NCBI GenBank assembly: GCA_965248675.1
Contig: CBDFJZ010000008.1
Coordinates: forward strand, 1,982,307 to 2,046,306
Direction of reading: 5' to 3'
Origin: UBA6627 sp965248675
Lineage (GTDB): Bacteria; Chloroflexota; Dehalococcoidia; UBA2979
DNA: 64,000 bases
The translations under genes were made by a program, and so were the position numbers. Under the pieces are notes generated by a model. The model had not been told where the DNA came from and did no database searches. It saw nothing but the letters and a program-made list of their open reading frames with translations. The first letter of the stretch is position 1. Each line of letters starts with the position of its first letter. Below, piece after piece: positions 53,059-60,968 of this stretch.

Positions 53059-53439
53059 CTACTCGAGACTCAATGCATACGCGAGCGCTGCGTTGATGAG
53101 TTTCTCGCCGTCCTGCGTGTAGATGTCCTCGTCCGGCACCCGATTCGCTCTGTCGCCGTCGATCGTCGTCGCCTGTCCAACGAACATCGCGATCCTGGCC
53201 GCTGGCGCCGCACTGTGATCGACGAGTGCATCCCCCGCCTCGTAGACGAAGTGCGATGGCCACTTACCCTCGGGGTCCGCCGTGGCGATCCACGTCGCGT
53301 CCGGGGAAGGTGTGCCGAAGTTCACGCTGTAGCTGAACTCATGAACGGTGAGGGCACCTGCCGCGAAGCCCGCACCCATCGGGTGCTCGGTTCCCTCATC
53401 GGTGATGTACACGTCAGTCTGTGCCCCGTTCGAGTGCAT
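53059..53439 (-). CDS. Hypothetical protein, possible C-terminal fragment
   Basis: A 126-residue frame from ATG 53437-53439. It has the pattern of the last part of a secreted or ThuA-like domain (TDEGTEHPMGAGFAAG, FVYEAGDALVDHSAAP, ARIAMFVGQATTI, EKLINAALAYALSLE), but no enzyme residues. Its start overlaps, in another frame, the broken TIR sequence at 53414-53500, so the frame is probably a fusion formed by a deletion between two genes. The start chosen is the first ATG after that junction. Function unknown. Confidence 0.45.
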   Translation of the reverse strand: MHSNGAQTDVYITDEGTEHPMGAGFAAGALTVHEFSYSVNFGTPSPDATWIATADPEGKWPSHFVYEAGDALVDHSAAPAARIAMFVGQATTIDGDRANRVPDEDIYTQDGEKLINAALAYALSLE

Positions 53440-53500
53440 CGGCGAGCTCCTCAATCCGTTGTCGGTCTTCGCCGGCGTAGCTGATGAAGATGTCGGCCAT
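53414..53500 (-). pseudogene. TIR-domain protein, N-terminal remnant
   Basis: ATG 53498-53500 starts a 28-codon frame that reads MADIFISYAGEDRQRIEELA and continues for eight residues to TGA (53414-53416). This is the first strand and helix of a TIR domain, conserved in prokaryotic TIR defence NADases. The rest of the domain is missing, and the DNA joins the unrelated frame at 53059-53439. A GAGGGG ribosome site lies upstream. It supports an earlier defence gene beside the SLATT pair. Confidence 0.6.
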
Positions 53501-53733
53501 CTTCCGATCCCCTCATCACCTCAGGGTCCCGAGCGGCGGGATCCCCCCCTGCCAACTTCACTGAGGAAGCGCCCGCAACCCGAGCTTACGCCGGCGGTGG
53601 CCCCTGACCGACCGGCTTTGGCGCGTGACTTCTCAGGGATTCCAGCCCCGGAGTCGCGCGCGCCCACTGCGCTGCCTTCGAGACGCCGAAAGCGGTCCTC
53701 TTTTACTGAGATGCACCGAACGCGCTGCTCTGC

Positions 53734-54552
53734 CTACTCAAACGCTCCGAACGCCGTGCGGGCGGCGACGATGAACAACCCGAAGGCGAGCGCCCGCATC
53801 AGCGGGCCCTCACCCAGCCGACGCCGCAGCCGCTGCCCGAACGGGTTGGCGATGATCACGCCCAGCCCGAGGAACGGCACGTCCGCCATCGGGTCGCCGG
53901 CGTCGCCGAGCGCGAGGTGGAAGAGCACGACCGCCGCCGAGTAGATCGCGGTCTTCACCTGGATCGTCGGCACGGCGATCGCGTGCGGGATGCGCATGAT
54001 GCGGGTCATGACCGGGACGCCGATCGGGCCGCCGCCGATGCCGGCCAGCGCCGAGAGGAACGCCATCGCGGCGTTCGGGGCGATGCTGCGCCGGACCGGG
54101 ATGCGGTAGTCGAAGCGGTGCCCGTCGCGGTCCTCGAGGTGACGATCGACGCCCCTCGCGTCCGCGGGCGGCTCCGGCGTGGTCGGCTCGAGGATGATGT
54201 AAAGCGCGAGCGCGACGAGCAGCAGCGCGAAGCCGAGCGCGAAGGCGACGCGCGGCAGCGCCACCGTGCCAAGCGCTCCGAGGATCCCCGCCGGCACCGC
54301 GATCGCGGCGATCCACAGCGCGACCGGTATGTCCACGCGACGCTCCGGGATCACGATCGCGGAAGAGGCGAGGCTGGTGATCACCACCGCCGTCAACGAG
54401 GCAGTCGTGACCGCCTCGGGCTCCGCGTCGGGATAGCGGAGCAGCAACAGCGGCGCGATCAGGAACCCACCGCCCGCGCCGATCGAGATCGAGTAGGCAC
54501 CGATGATGACGCCTGCGACGACCAGCAGCAGCGCTTCCTCGATCGGTGGCAT
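53734..54552 (-). CDS. Sulfite exporter TauE/SafE family permease
   Basis: A 272-residue permease with about eight membrane segments in two related halves (GVIIGAYSISIGAGGGFLIA and FLSALAGIGGGPIGVPVMTR, the repeated glycine-rich motif). A charged loop of 35 residues lies between (TPEPPADARGVDRHLEDRDG). The family exports sulfite, sulfonates or organosulfur compounds. It stops at 53734, and a duplicated copy of this 3' end lies at 51686-51780. The tRNA-Arg gene follows 73 bases upstream on the same strand. Confidence 0.9.
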   Translation of the reverse strand: MPPIEEALLLVVAGVIIGAYSISIGAGGGFLIAPLLLLRYPDAEPEAVTTASLTAVVITSLASSAIVIPERRVDIPVALWIAAIAVPAGILGALGTVALPRVAFALGFALLLVALALYIILEPTTPEPPADARGVDRHLEDRDGHRFDYRIPVRRSIAPNAAMAFLSALAGIGGGPIGVPVMTRIMRIPHAIAVPTIQVKTAIYSAAVVLFHLALGDAGDPMADVPFLGLGVIIANPFGQRLRRRLGEGPLMRALAFGLFIVAARTAFGAFE

Positions 54553-54624
54553 CGGGCGAGGCTAGGCCAGCCGCCGGTTGTGCGCCTCGATCGCCGCGTT
54601 CGGCTGTTCGGTGACCGAGGTGGG

Positions 54625-54699
54625 TGGTACCCCCGCCAGGATTCGAACCTGGGCACACGGCTTAGGAGGCCGATGCTCTATCCACTGAGCTACGGGGGC
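54625..54699 (-). tRNA. tRNA-Arg (anticodon CCT)
   Basis: A full cloverleaf on the minus strand. The acceptor stem GCCCCCG pairs with CGGGGGT, the D arm is AGCTCAGTGGATAGAGC, the anticodon loop is CTCCTAA (anticodon CCT), and the T arm is CCAGGTTCGAATCCTGG. The discriminator A and an encoded CCA are present. Its first 40 bases recur with three changes at 56054-56093. Confidence 0.97.
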
Positions 54700-54734
54700 A
54701 TTGTCCAGTGGTGACGGGCTGTTTCGCGATCTAT

Positions 54735-54977
54735 CTACGGTTCCTCGGCCGTCTTGCCGCCCATCTTGCCACCATCCGGATCGGAAACCGTCTCGAGGTA
54801 GGCGTCCAGGCGGCTCATCGCGTCGCGCTGGAGCTCCTCGGAGATCTGAGCGTAGCCGAGCGTCATCTGGATCGTCGAATGGCCCATGATCTCGCGGATC
54901 TGCTCAACCGGGACGCCGATGCTGAGCAGCCACGTCGCGCCGGTCAGGCGCGCGCTTCCCAGTGGCACCAGTACCAC
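54735..54977 (-). pseudogene. Tyrosine integrase, C-terminal remnant at tRNA-Arg
   Basis: An 80-residue frame holds only the end of a phage-type integrase: TGATWLLSIGVPVEQIREIM, then GHSTIQMTLGYAQ with the second His and the nucleophilic Tyr, then a basic-acidic tail. The SAM-like domain and first catalytic Arg are missing and upstream sequence is unrelated. It lies 36 bases from the 5' end of tRNA-Arg, typical for elements integrated at a tRNA. A second, similar integrase-like tail (DPLGGKMAA) may lie at about 55.9-56.0 kb. Confidence 0.72.
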
Positions 54978-55146
54978 TCATCCCACTCGGCCGTACCGAA
55001 CGGCGGCTCCGGGCCACCTTCAGCGCCGAGAGGCGGGCACTCGTGGGCTCCGCCGCACAAAAGGACGAGCGAGTCTTTCGAGTATGGCCCCATTATATCA
55101 CAACACACTAACCGCCTACCTGGCTAGCCTCGTCGCCACCGCACCG

Positions 55147-55881
55147 TCACCACTCCTTCGGCGGTACCTGCTCGAACGGCTGGAACTTGATTCGGCCTGC
55201 GGGCACGAGGTCTTCAGCAACGTAGTACGTATCGAAGTCGACGTTCCGCACAAAGCGGTAGCCGTTGCGAAATAGGATTTCGTTCACAAGCTGCGTCGGT
55301 CGTTCGATCGTCAGGCACCTGAACCGTCGTTCGTTGAAGTCGAGGCTCCGAATCACTCGCTCCTCGCTGCCTTCGACGTCCAACGAGAGATAATCAATGA
55401 TCTCGGGAGCGTTGTGGCGGTCGAGGATCTCGCCGAGGGTCACCGTGTTGCGCGTGATCGTCGTCGCCGAGGCCAGCTCGTCTGCGCGGACACGGGGGCT
55501 GTTGTCTGTATCGTCAGCGACGATCCCACCGAGGTGGCCGTTGTCGATCCGGAAGGCGACGCGCTCATGCCGGTCGCTGACCACCGACTCGTCGACAATG
55601 CAGGTTCGCTTCGCCCGAAGCTTGGTCAGGTAACCGGGGTTCGGCTCGACGCAGATGCCGCTCCAGCCAAAGAGTTTCTCGAGGGCGTACGTGTTGCTGC
55701 CGATCACACCGTCAGCCGCCGCAAGATCGACGAAGTAGCCCCGTCGCTTGAGGCGCAAGACCGACAGGATCACCCAGCGGTCCTGCCCCTTTTGGCCCTT
55801 GAATGGACTCAGGCTGCGGGCGGTCCGCCGCCCGCGCAGCCATGCACGTTTCGCGATGTGAGGCCTTGGACGTGACACCAT
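55147..55881 (-). CDS. FkbM family methyltransferase
   Basis: A 244-residue SAM-dependent methyltransferase. The FkbM layout is clear: FKGQKGQDRWVILSVLRLKR, GYFVDLAAADGVIGSNTYAL (glycine-poor motif I with Asp), FGWSGICVEPNPGYL (acidic motif II), DYLSLDVEGSEERVI (motif with Asp-Glu) and the last strand RFRCLTIERPT. Members methylate sugars and other hydroxyls of surface glycans or antibiotics. It lies alone between an integrase remnant and the tRNA-Arg fragment, so it looks like cargo of an integrated element. Confidence 0.88.
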   Translation of the reverse strand: MVSRPRPHIAKRAWLRGRRTARSLSPFKGQKGQDRWVILSVLRLKRRGYFVDLAAADGVIGSNTYALEKLFGWSGICVEPNPGYLTKLRAKRTCIVDESVVSDRHERVAFRIDNGHLGGIVADDTDNSPRVRADELASATTITRNTVTLGEILDRHNAPEIIDYLSLDVEGSEERVIRSLDFNERRFRCLTIERPTQLVNEILFRNGYRFVRNVDFDTYYVAEDLVPAGRIKFQPFEQVPPKEW

Positions 55882-56053
55882 GAGCGCACCTTACCGATTC
55901 TCAGCAAGCAGTCGACCGTCGCAGTCAAGCGACTCACGAGCCTGAACAGTTGCCGCCATTTTGCCGCCCAGCGGGTCCCGGTTGCTCTCGGTTGGTCAGG
56001 GGTGGTGGTCAGTCGTGGCGGGCTCATTGGGAGTAGTCAGGGCGGTGTGATCT

Positions 56054-56093
56054 GCTTAGGAGGCCGCTGCTCTATCCCCTGAGCTACGGAGGC
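56054..56093 (-). repeat. Partial tRNA-Arg copy (5' half only)
   Basis: These 40 bases equal 54660-54699 with three changes (one in the acceptor stem, one in the D loop, one in the anticodon stem) and stop after the anticodon loop; no T arm follows. With the intact tRNA it brackets 1.35 kb holding the integrase remnant and the FkbM gene. The break within the anticodon arm fits a tyrosine-integrase attachment site. Confidence 0.8.
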
Positions 56094-56175
56094 ACGACCT
56101 CCATGATAGGTAGTGGCTGTGCCGGTCGGGATCGCGATGTTGCGTCAAGGGCGCGGTCGGTGGAGGCCGGCCGAG

Positions 56176-56649
56176 TCAGGGCGAAACCGTCAAGGAAATC
56201 GTGTACCGAGACGCTTCGGCGCCGTCCGCCTCTTTAGCGATGTTCACGTGCGCGAACACGACCCTGTTGGCGTCAGACGGCTCGCGGTAAACGAGAGTGA
56301 TCCTCGCACCGAGTTCGCCGAGGTCTGTCGTTTCAAGGCCAAGTATCTCGTCCAGGCTCTCGATGAGAGCGGCCTCGAGATCCCTCGCAAGGTCGATCGG
56401 AGGGCGGCGCCGGTCGGAGAACGTCGCCACGAGCGCATACGTCGTGCCCCCATCGCTCGAACGCGCGTCGATGCGAATCGAACCTGGCGGTACGAAGTTC
56501 CGGAGGCGCTCGGCTGCCGCTGGCGGTGGACTCTCGGGCACGTCTGGAACTGCCTCCGGCGTCGAGCCCAGCAGCGCTGACAGCCCCAGACCGCCAGCAA
56601 GTCCAAGAGTGGCCGAGACGACGATCGATCCCAGCAGGTGGCGAGTCAC
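56176..56649 (-). CDS. Secreted or anchored hypothetical protein
   Basis: About 157 residues from GTG 56647-56649; longer frames are shadow. An N-terminal hydrophobic stretch (LLGSIVVSATLGLAGGLGLS) could be a signal anchor, followed by a Pro-rich linker (TPEAVPDVPESPPPAAAE) and an alpha/beta domain (GGTTYALVATFSDRRRPP, DLEAALIESLDEILGLET, ARITLVYREPSDANRVVFAH). No family recognised. It lies 56 bases after the end of the RidA remnant and could be co-transcribed. Confidence 0.55.
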   Translation of the reverse strand: MTRHLLGSIVVSATLGLAGGLGLSALLGSTPEAVPDVPESPPPAAAERLRNFVPPGSIRIDARSSDGGTTYALVATFSDRRRPPIDLARDLEAALIESLDEILGLETTDLGELGARITLVYREPSDANRVVFAHVNIAKEADGAEASRYTISLTVSP

Positions 56650-56705
56650 GTCGGTATCCGATCGGGGGAGGGCGAACAGAGATCCGCCGCCCGCCCTCCC
56701 GCCGG

Positions 56706-56918
56706 CTAAGCGATCGCGGTCGCCTCGATCTCCACGAGCGAATCGGGGCGCCAAACGCATCGAGGTCCGTCGTGGTAGTAGTTGAGGCGCACGAGGTCGC
56801 GGTGGAACAGCCGGCTGACCTCGAGCAGCACCCGCGCGGCCCCGCGTACCTCGTTGGCGTGGACGAAACCGAATGCCCCACCCGGCCACGGCCATGGGTT
56901 GAATGCGCGCCGTTCCAT
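56706..56918 (-). pseudogene. RidA (YjgF) family protein with internal deletions
   Basis: From ATG 56916-56918 the first 25 residues (MERRAFNPWPW and FGFVHANEVRGAARVLL) are the start of a RidA protein, and the last 35 (HRDLVRLNYYHD and SLVEIEATAIA) are its middle helix end and last strand. About 40 residues in between, plus a further piece, are missing, including the region before the catalytic Arg. The frame stays open, so the deletions removed multiples of three. At 70 residues it is too short to trim into the trimeric barrel and is probably inactive. Confidence 0.65.
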
Positions 56919-56946
56919 CTCGGCACCACCTTCGCGCGCCGTCATC

Positions 56947-57540
56947 TTAGGTCGGCGAACGCAAGTATCCGACCAACGCCCGCCCGCGTGGCGAGAGCTG
57001 ATACCCGGTTTCGAGGCTGATCGTCAGGCCGAGGCCTTTCAACTTGCGGACGTTGACCTTGAACGGCGCCGTCTCGATGCCGATCGCCGACGCCAGCGTA
57101 TGAGACACAGTGCCGGGGTGGGCCTCGATCTGGTCGAGCGTCTGACGGGTCCACGCCCGACGGCTCCGTGCGTCCATCTTCGCGAGGCGCTCGGCGATCG
57201 CAGCGAGCTCGCCGGGTTCGAGTTCACCGTCTGCGGCCAGCGCCACTCGTGGGTCCGCGATCTGGCCGAGGTAGCGGAAATCGACGCGGTAGAGCGTGGT
57301 GCCCTCGCGCGGCGGGATCGCCTCGAGCAGTGCGCCGACCGAGTTGAAGCCTGACCGCCGGGCGTCATCGAGGGTGAGGACGTCCGCGGTCGTCGGCGCG
57401 ATCCTGTCGACCTCGATGCTGCCGGCCGTCCCGAGGCGGTAGCGGCCCCCCGCACGCGCCTGCGGGCGGAGCCAGCGGCGAACGGTGCGCGTCACCTCTC
57501 CGCTGGCGATCGGAGCGTGGAACTGGCGGCGGAACTGCAT
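56947..57540 (-). CDS. ASCH-domain protein with C-terminal helical region
   Basis: A 197-residue protein. The N-terminus is ASCH/PUA-like (MQFRRQFHAPIASGEVTRTV, RRWLRPQARAGGRYRLG, with the Lys/Arg-Gly-Gly turn and the strand IEVDRIA), then DARRSGFNSVGALLEAIP and LYRVDFRYLG. This part probably binds RNA or a nucleotide. The second half is helical and winged-helix-like (RSRRAWTRQTLDQIEAHPGT, NVRKLKGLGLTISLETG). Function unknown; proteins of this layout are common in actinobacteria and Chloroflexota. It precedes the RidA remnant on the same strand with one base between the frames. Confidence 0.75.
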   Translation of the reverse strand: MQFRRQFHAPIASGEVTRTVRRWLRPQARAGGRYRLGTAGSIEVDRIAPTTADVLTLDDARRSGFNSVGALLEAIPPREGTTLYRVDFRYLGQIADPRVALAADGELEPGELAAIAERLAKMDARSRRAWTRQTLDQIEAHPGTVSHTLASAIGIETAPFKVNVRKLKGLGLTISLETGYQLSPRGRALVGYLRSPT

Positions 57541-57638
57541 GCGGCGAGTCTAGATCGCCGTCGTCTCCACCCGCGCCGACGCCCCGCCGTCGCGCTAGCA
57601 TCGAGGCCGAAACAGCAGGCTCAGGACTCGAGGCCGCC

Positions 57639-57968
57639 ATGTTCGTCGCCATGAACAACTTCTCCGTGAATCCCGAACGCGCCGAGGACTTCGAGCGCAC
57701 GTGGCGCGAGCGCGAGACATACCTAGAAGACGTGCCCGGTTTCGTTCACTTCGTGCTGCTCCGCAGCGACGACGCCGGGCACTACGTCAGCCACAGCACC
57801 TGGCAGTCGCGCGCCCACTTCGACGCCTGGACGGAGAGCGAGGCCTTCACGAAGGGCCATCGCGGCGGTGGGTCGATGGAGGGCATCCTCCTCGATCACC
57901 CGCGGGTCGAGCTCTTCGAGTCGGTGACCGAGTCGTCGCCCCGCACCCCGTCCGGCGTCGGCGACTGA
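57639..57968 (+). CDS. Antibiotic biosynthesis monooxygenase-domain protein (haem-degrading-like)
   Basis: A 109-residue ferredoxin-fold ABM protein: MFVAMNNFSVNPERAEDFE, WRERETYLEDVPGFVHFVLL, and the strand-helix HYVSHSTWQSRAHFDAWTES. The AMNxFxVxPGxExxFExxW pattern fits the HmoA/HmoB/IsdG-like branch that opens haem, though a haem His is not certain. It would act as a dimer in the cytoplasm. It has no operon partner. Confidence 0.85.
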   Translation: MFVAMNNFSVNPERAEDFERTWRERETYLEDVPGFVHFVLLRSDDAGHYVSHSTWQSRAHFDAWTESEAFTKGHRGGGSMEGILLDHPRVELFESVTESSPRTPSGVGD

Positions 57969-58139
57969 CCGCCGAAGCGCTCCGCTTCGAGGCCGTGTTC
58001 ACCTGCATGCCGCCTCACCGCGGCTGAAACCGGCCGGTCGCGCGAACGGCGGGCCGCGTGTGTTGATGTCCCGATATCGATCATAAGAGTAATCAGATAT
58101 TCCGAATCCGCATGACAAAGTCGGTTACACATCGGCAAC

Positions 58140-58373
58140 ATGCGCGGAACACGCTCGTCATCCGTCCTCAGCAGGATGGTGGAGCAGTGGAGGACACCCG
58201 TGACGCGCAGCCAGCCTCACGCTCCCACCAGGAGCGATCAGACCGTTATCTCGCGGCAGACCCTCGCTCCCACGCGGAGCGACCAGGCCGTCGCGTCACA
58301 GCAGATGCGAGCAGCCGGCGTTTTCTCGCAGCAGATGCGCGCAGGCGGGGTCCGAACGCAGCAAGCCCAGTAG
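58140..58373 (+). CDS. Possible Gln-rich repeat peptide
   Basis: A 77-residue frame in the 520-base gap before the Anbu cluster. The second half has an imperfect internal repeat (APTRSDQTVISRQTL against APTRSDQAVASQQMR, then QQMRAAGVF and QQMRAGGV). Composition is Gln, Arg and Ser-rich with no hydrophobic core and no ribosome site. AT-rich sequence with GATATC and TAATCAGATAT lies upstream (58071-58105) and could be the promoter of the cluster. It may instead be a repeat-containing leader. Low confidence. Confidence 0.3.
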   Translation: MRGTRSSSVLSRMVEQWRTPVTRSQPHAPTRSDQTVISRQTLAPTRSDQAVASQQMRAAGVFSQQMRAGGVRTQQAQ

Positions 58374-58489
58374 ACGCGCCTCTCGCCCCGGGCACCGAGG
58401 CCGGACGGCCCGACCGGGACAACCCGCCCCCCCCCCCAACGAGGCCAAACGGCACCGCCGCGTGTCCGTGGCGACCGTATGCTGTCCGG

Positions 58490-59998
58490 GTGGTCACGCC
58501 ATCGTCTGAGTTGCTCGTCGACTACAAGGTCCCCTAGGGCCCGGACGAGATGTTCGCGGCCGAAGGGGCGGTTCGCCCCGCGTACGCTCGTTTCGCCGAA
58601 CGCCTCGCGGCGTGGAACGCCGAGACGCTCGAGGATCGCCAGCGCCGTGCCGATCTCGATCTGCTGAACTCCGGCATCACCTTCACCGTCTACCGCGACG
58701 ACGAGGGCACGGAGCGCATCTTCCCGTTCTCGCTGATCCCTCGGATCGTCGCGGCCGCGGAATGGCAAACAGTCGAGCAGGGCCTCGCCCAGCGGGTGCG
58801 GGCGCTCAACGCCTTCCTGGCGGACATCTACCACGAGCAGCGCTGCGTCACGGACGAGGTGATTCCCGCTGACATCCTGTTCGACGCGCCGGGCTTCGTG
58901 CTGCGCATGGTCGGCTTCACGCCACCGCTCGGCGTCTATATCCACATCTCCGGCAGCGACTTGATCCGCGATCAGCAGGGACAGTTCCGCGTGCTGGAGG
59001 ACAACGTCCGCACCCCCTCGGGCGTGTTGTACGTCCTGGAGAACCGGCGCGTGATGCTCAACGCCGTGCCCGATCTGTTCGAGGCCGCCGTTGCGCCGGT
59101 CAGCGACTACCCCGAGCGGTTGCTCGACATGCTGATCGACGTGCGGCCGGACAACGTTGCGCATGACGAAGCGCGCGCCGTCGTGCTGACCCCGGGCGCC
59201 TACAACGCCGCGTACTTCGAGCACTCGTTCCTCGCCCAGCAGATGGGCATCCCACTGGTCGAGGGGCGCGATCTGATCGTGCACGACAATCTCGTCTACC
59301 TCCGCGAGACGACCGGGCTCGAACGCATCCACGTGATCTACCGCCGCGTCGATGACGAGTTCCTCGACCCGCTGGCGTTCAGGCCGGATTCCGTGCTCGG
59401 GGTGGCAGGGCTCGCGGACGCCTATCGGGCGGGGAACGTGACGCTCGCGAATGCGCTCGGCACCGCGGTCGCCGACGACAAGGTCGTCTACCGGTTCGTC
59501 CCGGACTTCATCCGCTACTACCTCGCTGAGGAGCCGGTGCTCCCAAACGTCGAGACGTACATCGGCGCGCTGGACGACGACCTCGAGTTCATCTGCGCCA
59601 ACCTCGGCGACCTCGTCGTGAAGCCGGCCAGCGCCTCCGGCGGCTACGGGATCGTGATCGGTCCGCAGGCCTCTAACGTCCAGCTCCGCGAGCTGGAGGC
59701 CAAGGTGCGCGACGATCCTCGAGGCTGGATCGCGCAGCCGTTGCAGGAATTCAGCACGATCCCGACCTTCCAGCAGGGGCGGTTGCAACCGCGTCGCGCC
59801 GATCTGCGGCCGTTCGCGCTGACCGCGAACGGCACGTGGGTGCTCCCGGGCGGGCTCACCCGCGTCGCCCTCGTCGAGGGCTCATACATCGTCAACTCCT
59901 CGCAAGGCGGCGGTAGTAAGGACACCTGGATCCTCCGCGACGACGAGCCGTCTGAGACTGCGAGCGCGGACGGCGCATCCAACGATCGCGACCCCTAA
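58490..59998 (+). CDS. Circularly permuted ATP-grasp type 2 protein of the Anbu cluster (in-frame TAG near start)
   Basis: Residues from ATG 58550 match the family fully: RRADLDLLNSGITFTVYRD, ERIFPFSLIPRIVAAAEWQ, LEDNVRTPSGVLYVLENR, and the ATP-grasp parts VVKPASASGGYGIVIGP and IVNSSQGGGSKDTWIL. Upstream in the same frame, from GTG 58490, sequence typical of the family N-terminus (SELLVDYKVP) leads to TAG at 58535-58537 and then GPDEMF. So either ATG 58550 restarts a slightly short protein (482 residues) or the TAG is a nonsense change or error. The enzyme probably ligates or activates a peptide-like product with ATP. It is the first gene of a tight four-gene cluster. Confidence 0.85.
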
Positions 59999-60000
59999 CC

Positions 60001-60966
60001 ATGCTCAGCCGCGTGGCGGAGAACCTCTACTGGCTCGGCCGTTACCTCGAGCGCGCTGAGAACGTCGCGAGGCTCGCGGACGTCTCGCATCACGTCTCGA
60101 TCGAGGCGGGCAGCGAGCCGTCGACGGACGCGCAGACCTGGTCCGCCGTGATCGTCACCACCGGCGCCGCCGAACGCTTCGAGGCCGCGCAGGCCGTCGA
60201 TCCGTCGATCACCGCCGCCGACTTTCTGATCCTCTCGCCCGACAACCCGAACTCGCTCAGTCAGACCGTCGGCCAGGCGCGCCAGACCGCGCGCGAGCTC
60301 CGGGAGCACATCTCGCGCGAAGTGTGGGAGGAGATCAACCAGCTCCATCTCGCGGTCCAGGGCGTCCGGTCGGTCTCCACCGCGGGTATGCACGAGTTCT
60401 ACGAGACCGTGAAACGCTCCGTCGCCAGCACCTACGGTCTCTTCGACAACACCGTGCTGATGGATGAGGGGCGCCACTGGTTCCGCTGTGGCTTGTTCAT
60501 CGAGCGCGCCGACATGTCGAGCCGGATCATCGATGCGAAGTACTTCATCCTCCTCCCCGAGGTCGCCGAGGTGGGCGGCACGATCGACCGTGTGCAGTGG
60601 ATGTCCGTCCTCCGATCCGCCTCCGCCTGGCAGGCCTTCCGTCTCACCTACCGCGGCCCGATCACTGGGCCTCGGATTGCGGCCATGCTCGTCCTCAACG
60701 AGCGGTTCCCGCGCAGCCTGCTCTTCTGCATCCGCGCGATGCAGCGACATTATGTGGCGGCGACCGTCTCCACGCCGCGCGCACAGGCGCTTCACAGTTC
60801 CCGCGAGCTCGCGTTGCTCGAACTCGATCTTGCCGCCAGCGATGAGGAGTCGCTCATCCGCGACGGTCTGCACGAATTCCTCGACGGCTTCCAGGGCCGC
60901 CTGACCGTGGTCGATCAGCTGCTCGCTGAACACATCTTTCGCGTCCTCCCGTCAGCGGTTCGCTAG
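60001..60966 (+). CDS. Alpha-E domain protein of the Anbu cluster
   Basis: A 321-residue all-helical protein of the alpha-E family. Typical parts are LSRVAENLYWLGRYLERAEN at the start, SPDNPNSLSQTVGQARQTAR, and repeated Leu-rich helices (VAEVGGTIDRVQWMSVLRSA). It starts two bases after the ATP-grasp stop, which indicates coupled translation. The family is found next to circularly permuted ATP-grasp and transglutaminase genes, often with Anbu; its role is structural or unknown. Confidence 0.93.
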   Translation: MLSRVAENLYWLGRYLERAENVARLADVSHHVSIEAGSEPSTDAQTWSAVIVTTGAAERFEAAQAVDPSITAADFLILSPDNPNSLSQTVGQARQTARELREHISREVWEEINQLHLAVQGVRSVSTAGMHEFYETVKRSVASTYGLFDNTVLMDEGRHWFRCGLFIERADMSSRIIDAKYFILLPEVAEVGGTIDRVQWMSVLRSASAWQAFRLTYRGPITGPRIAAMLVLNERFPRSLLFCIRAMQRHYVAATVSTPRAQALHSSRELALLELDLAASDEESLIRDGLHEFLDGFQGRLTVVDQLLAEHIFRVLPSAVR

Positions 60967-60968
60967 CC

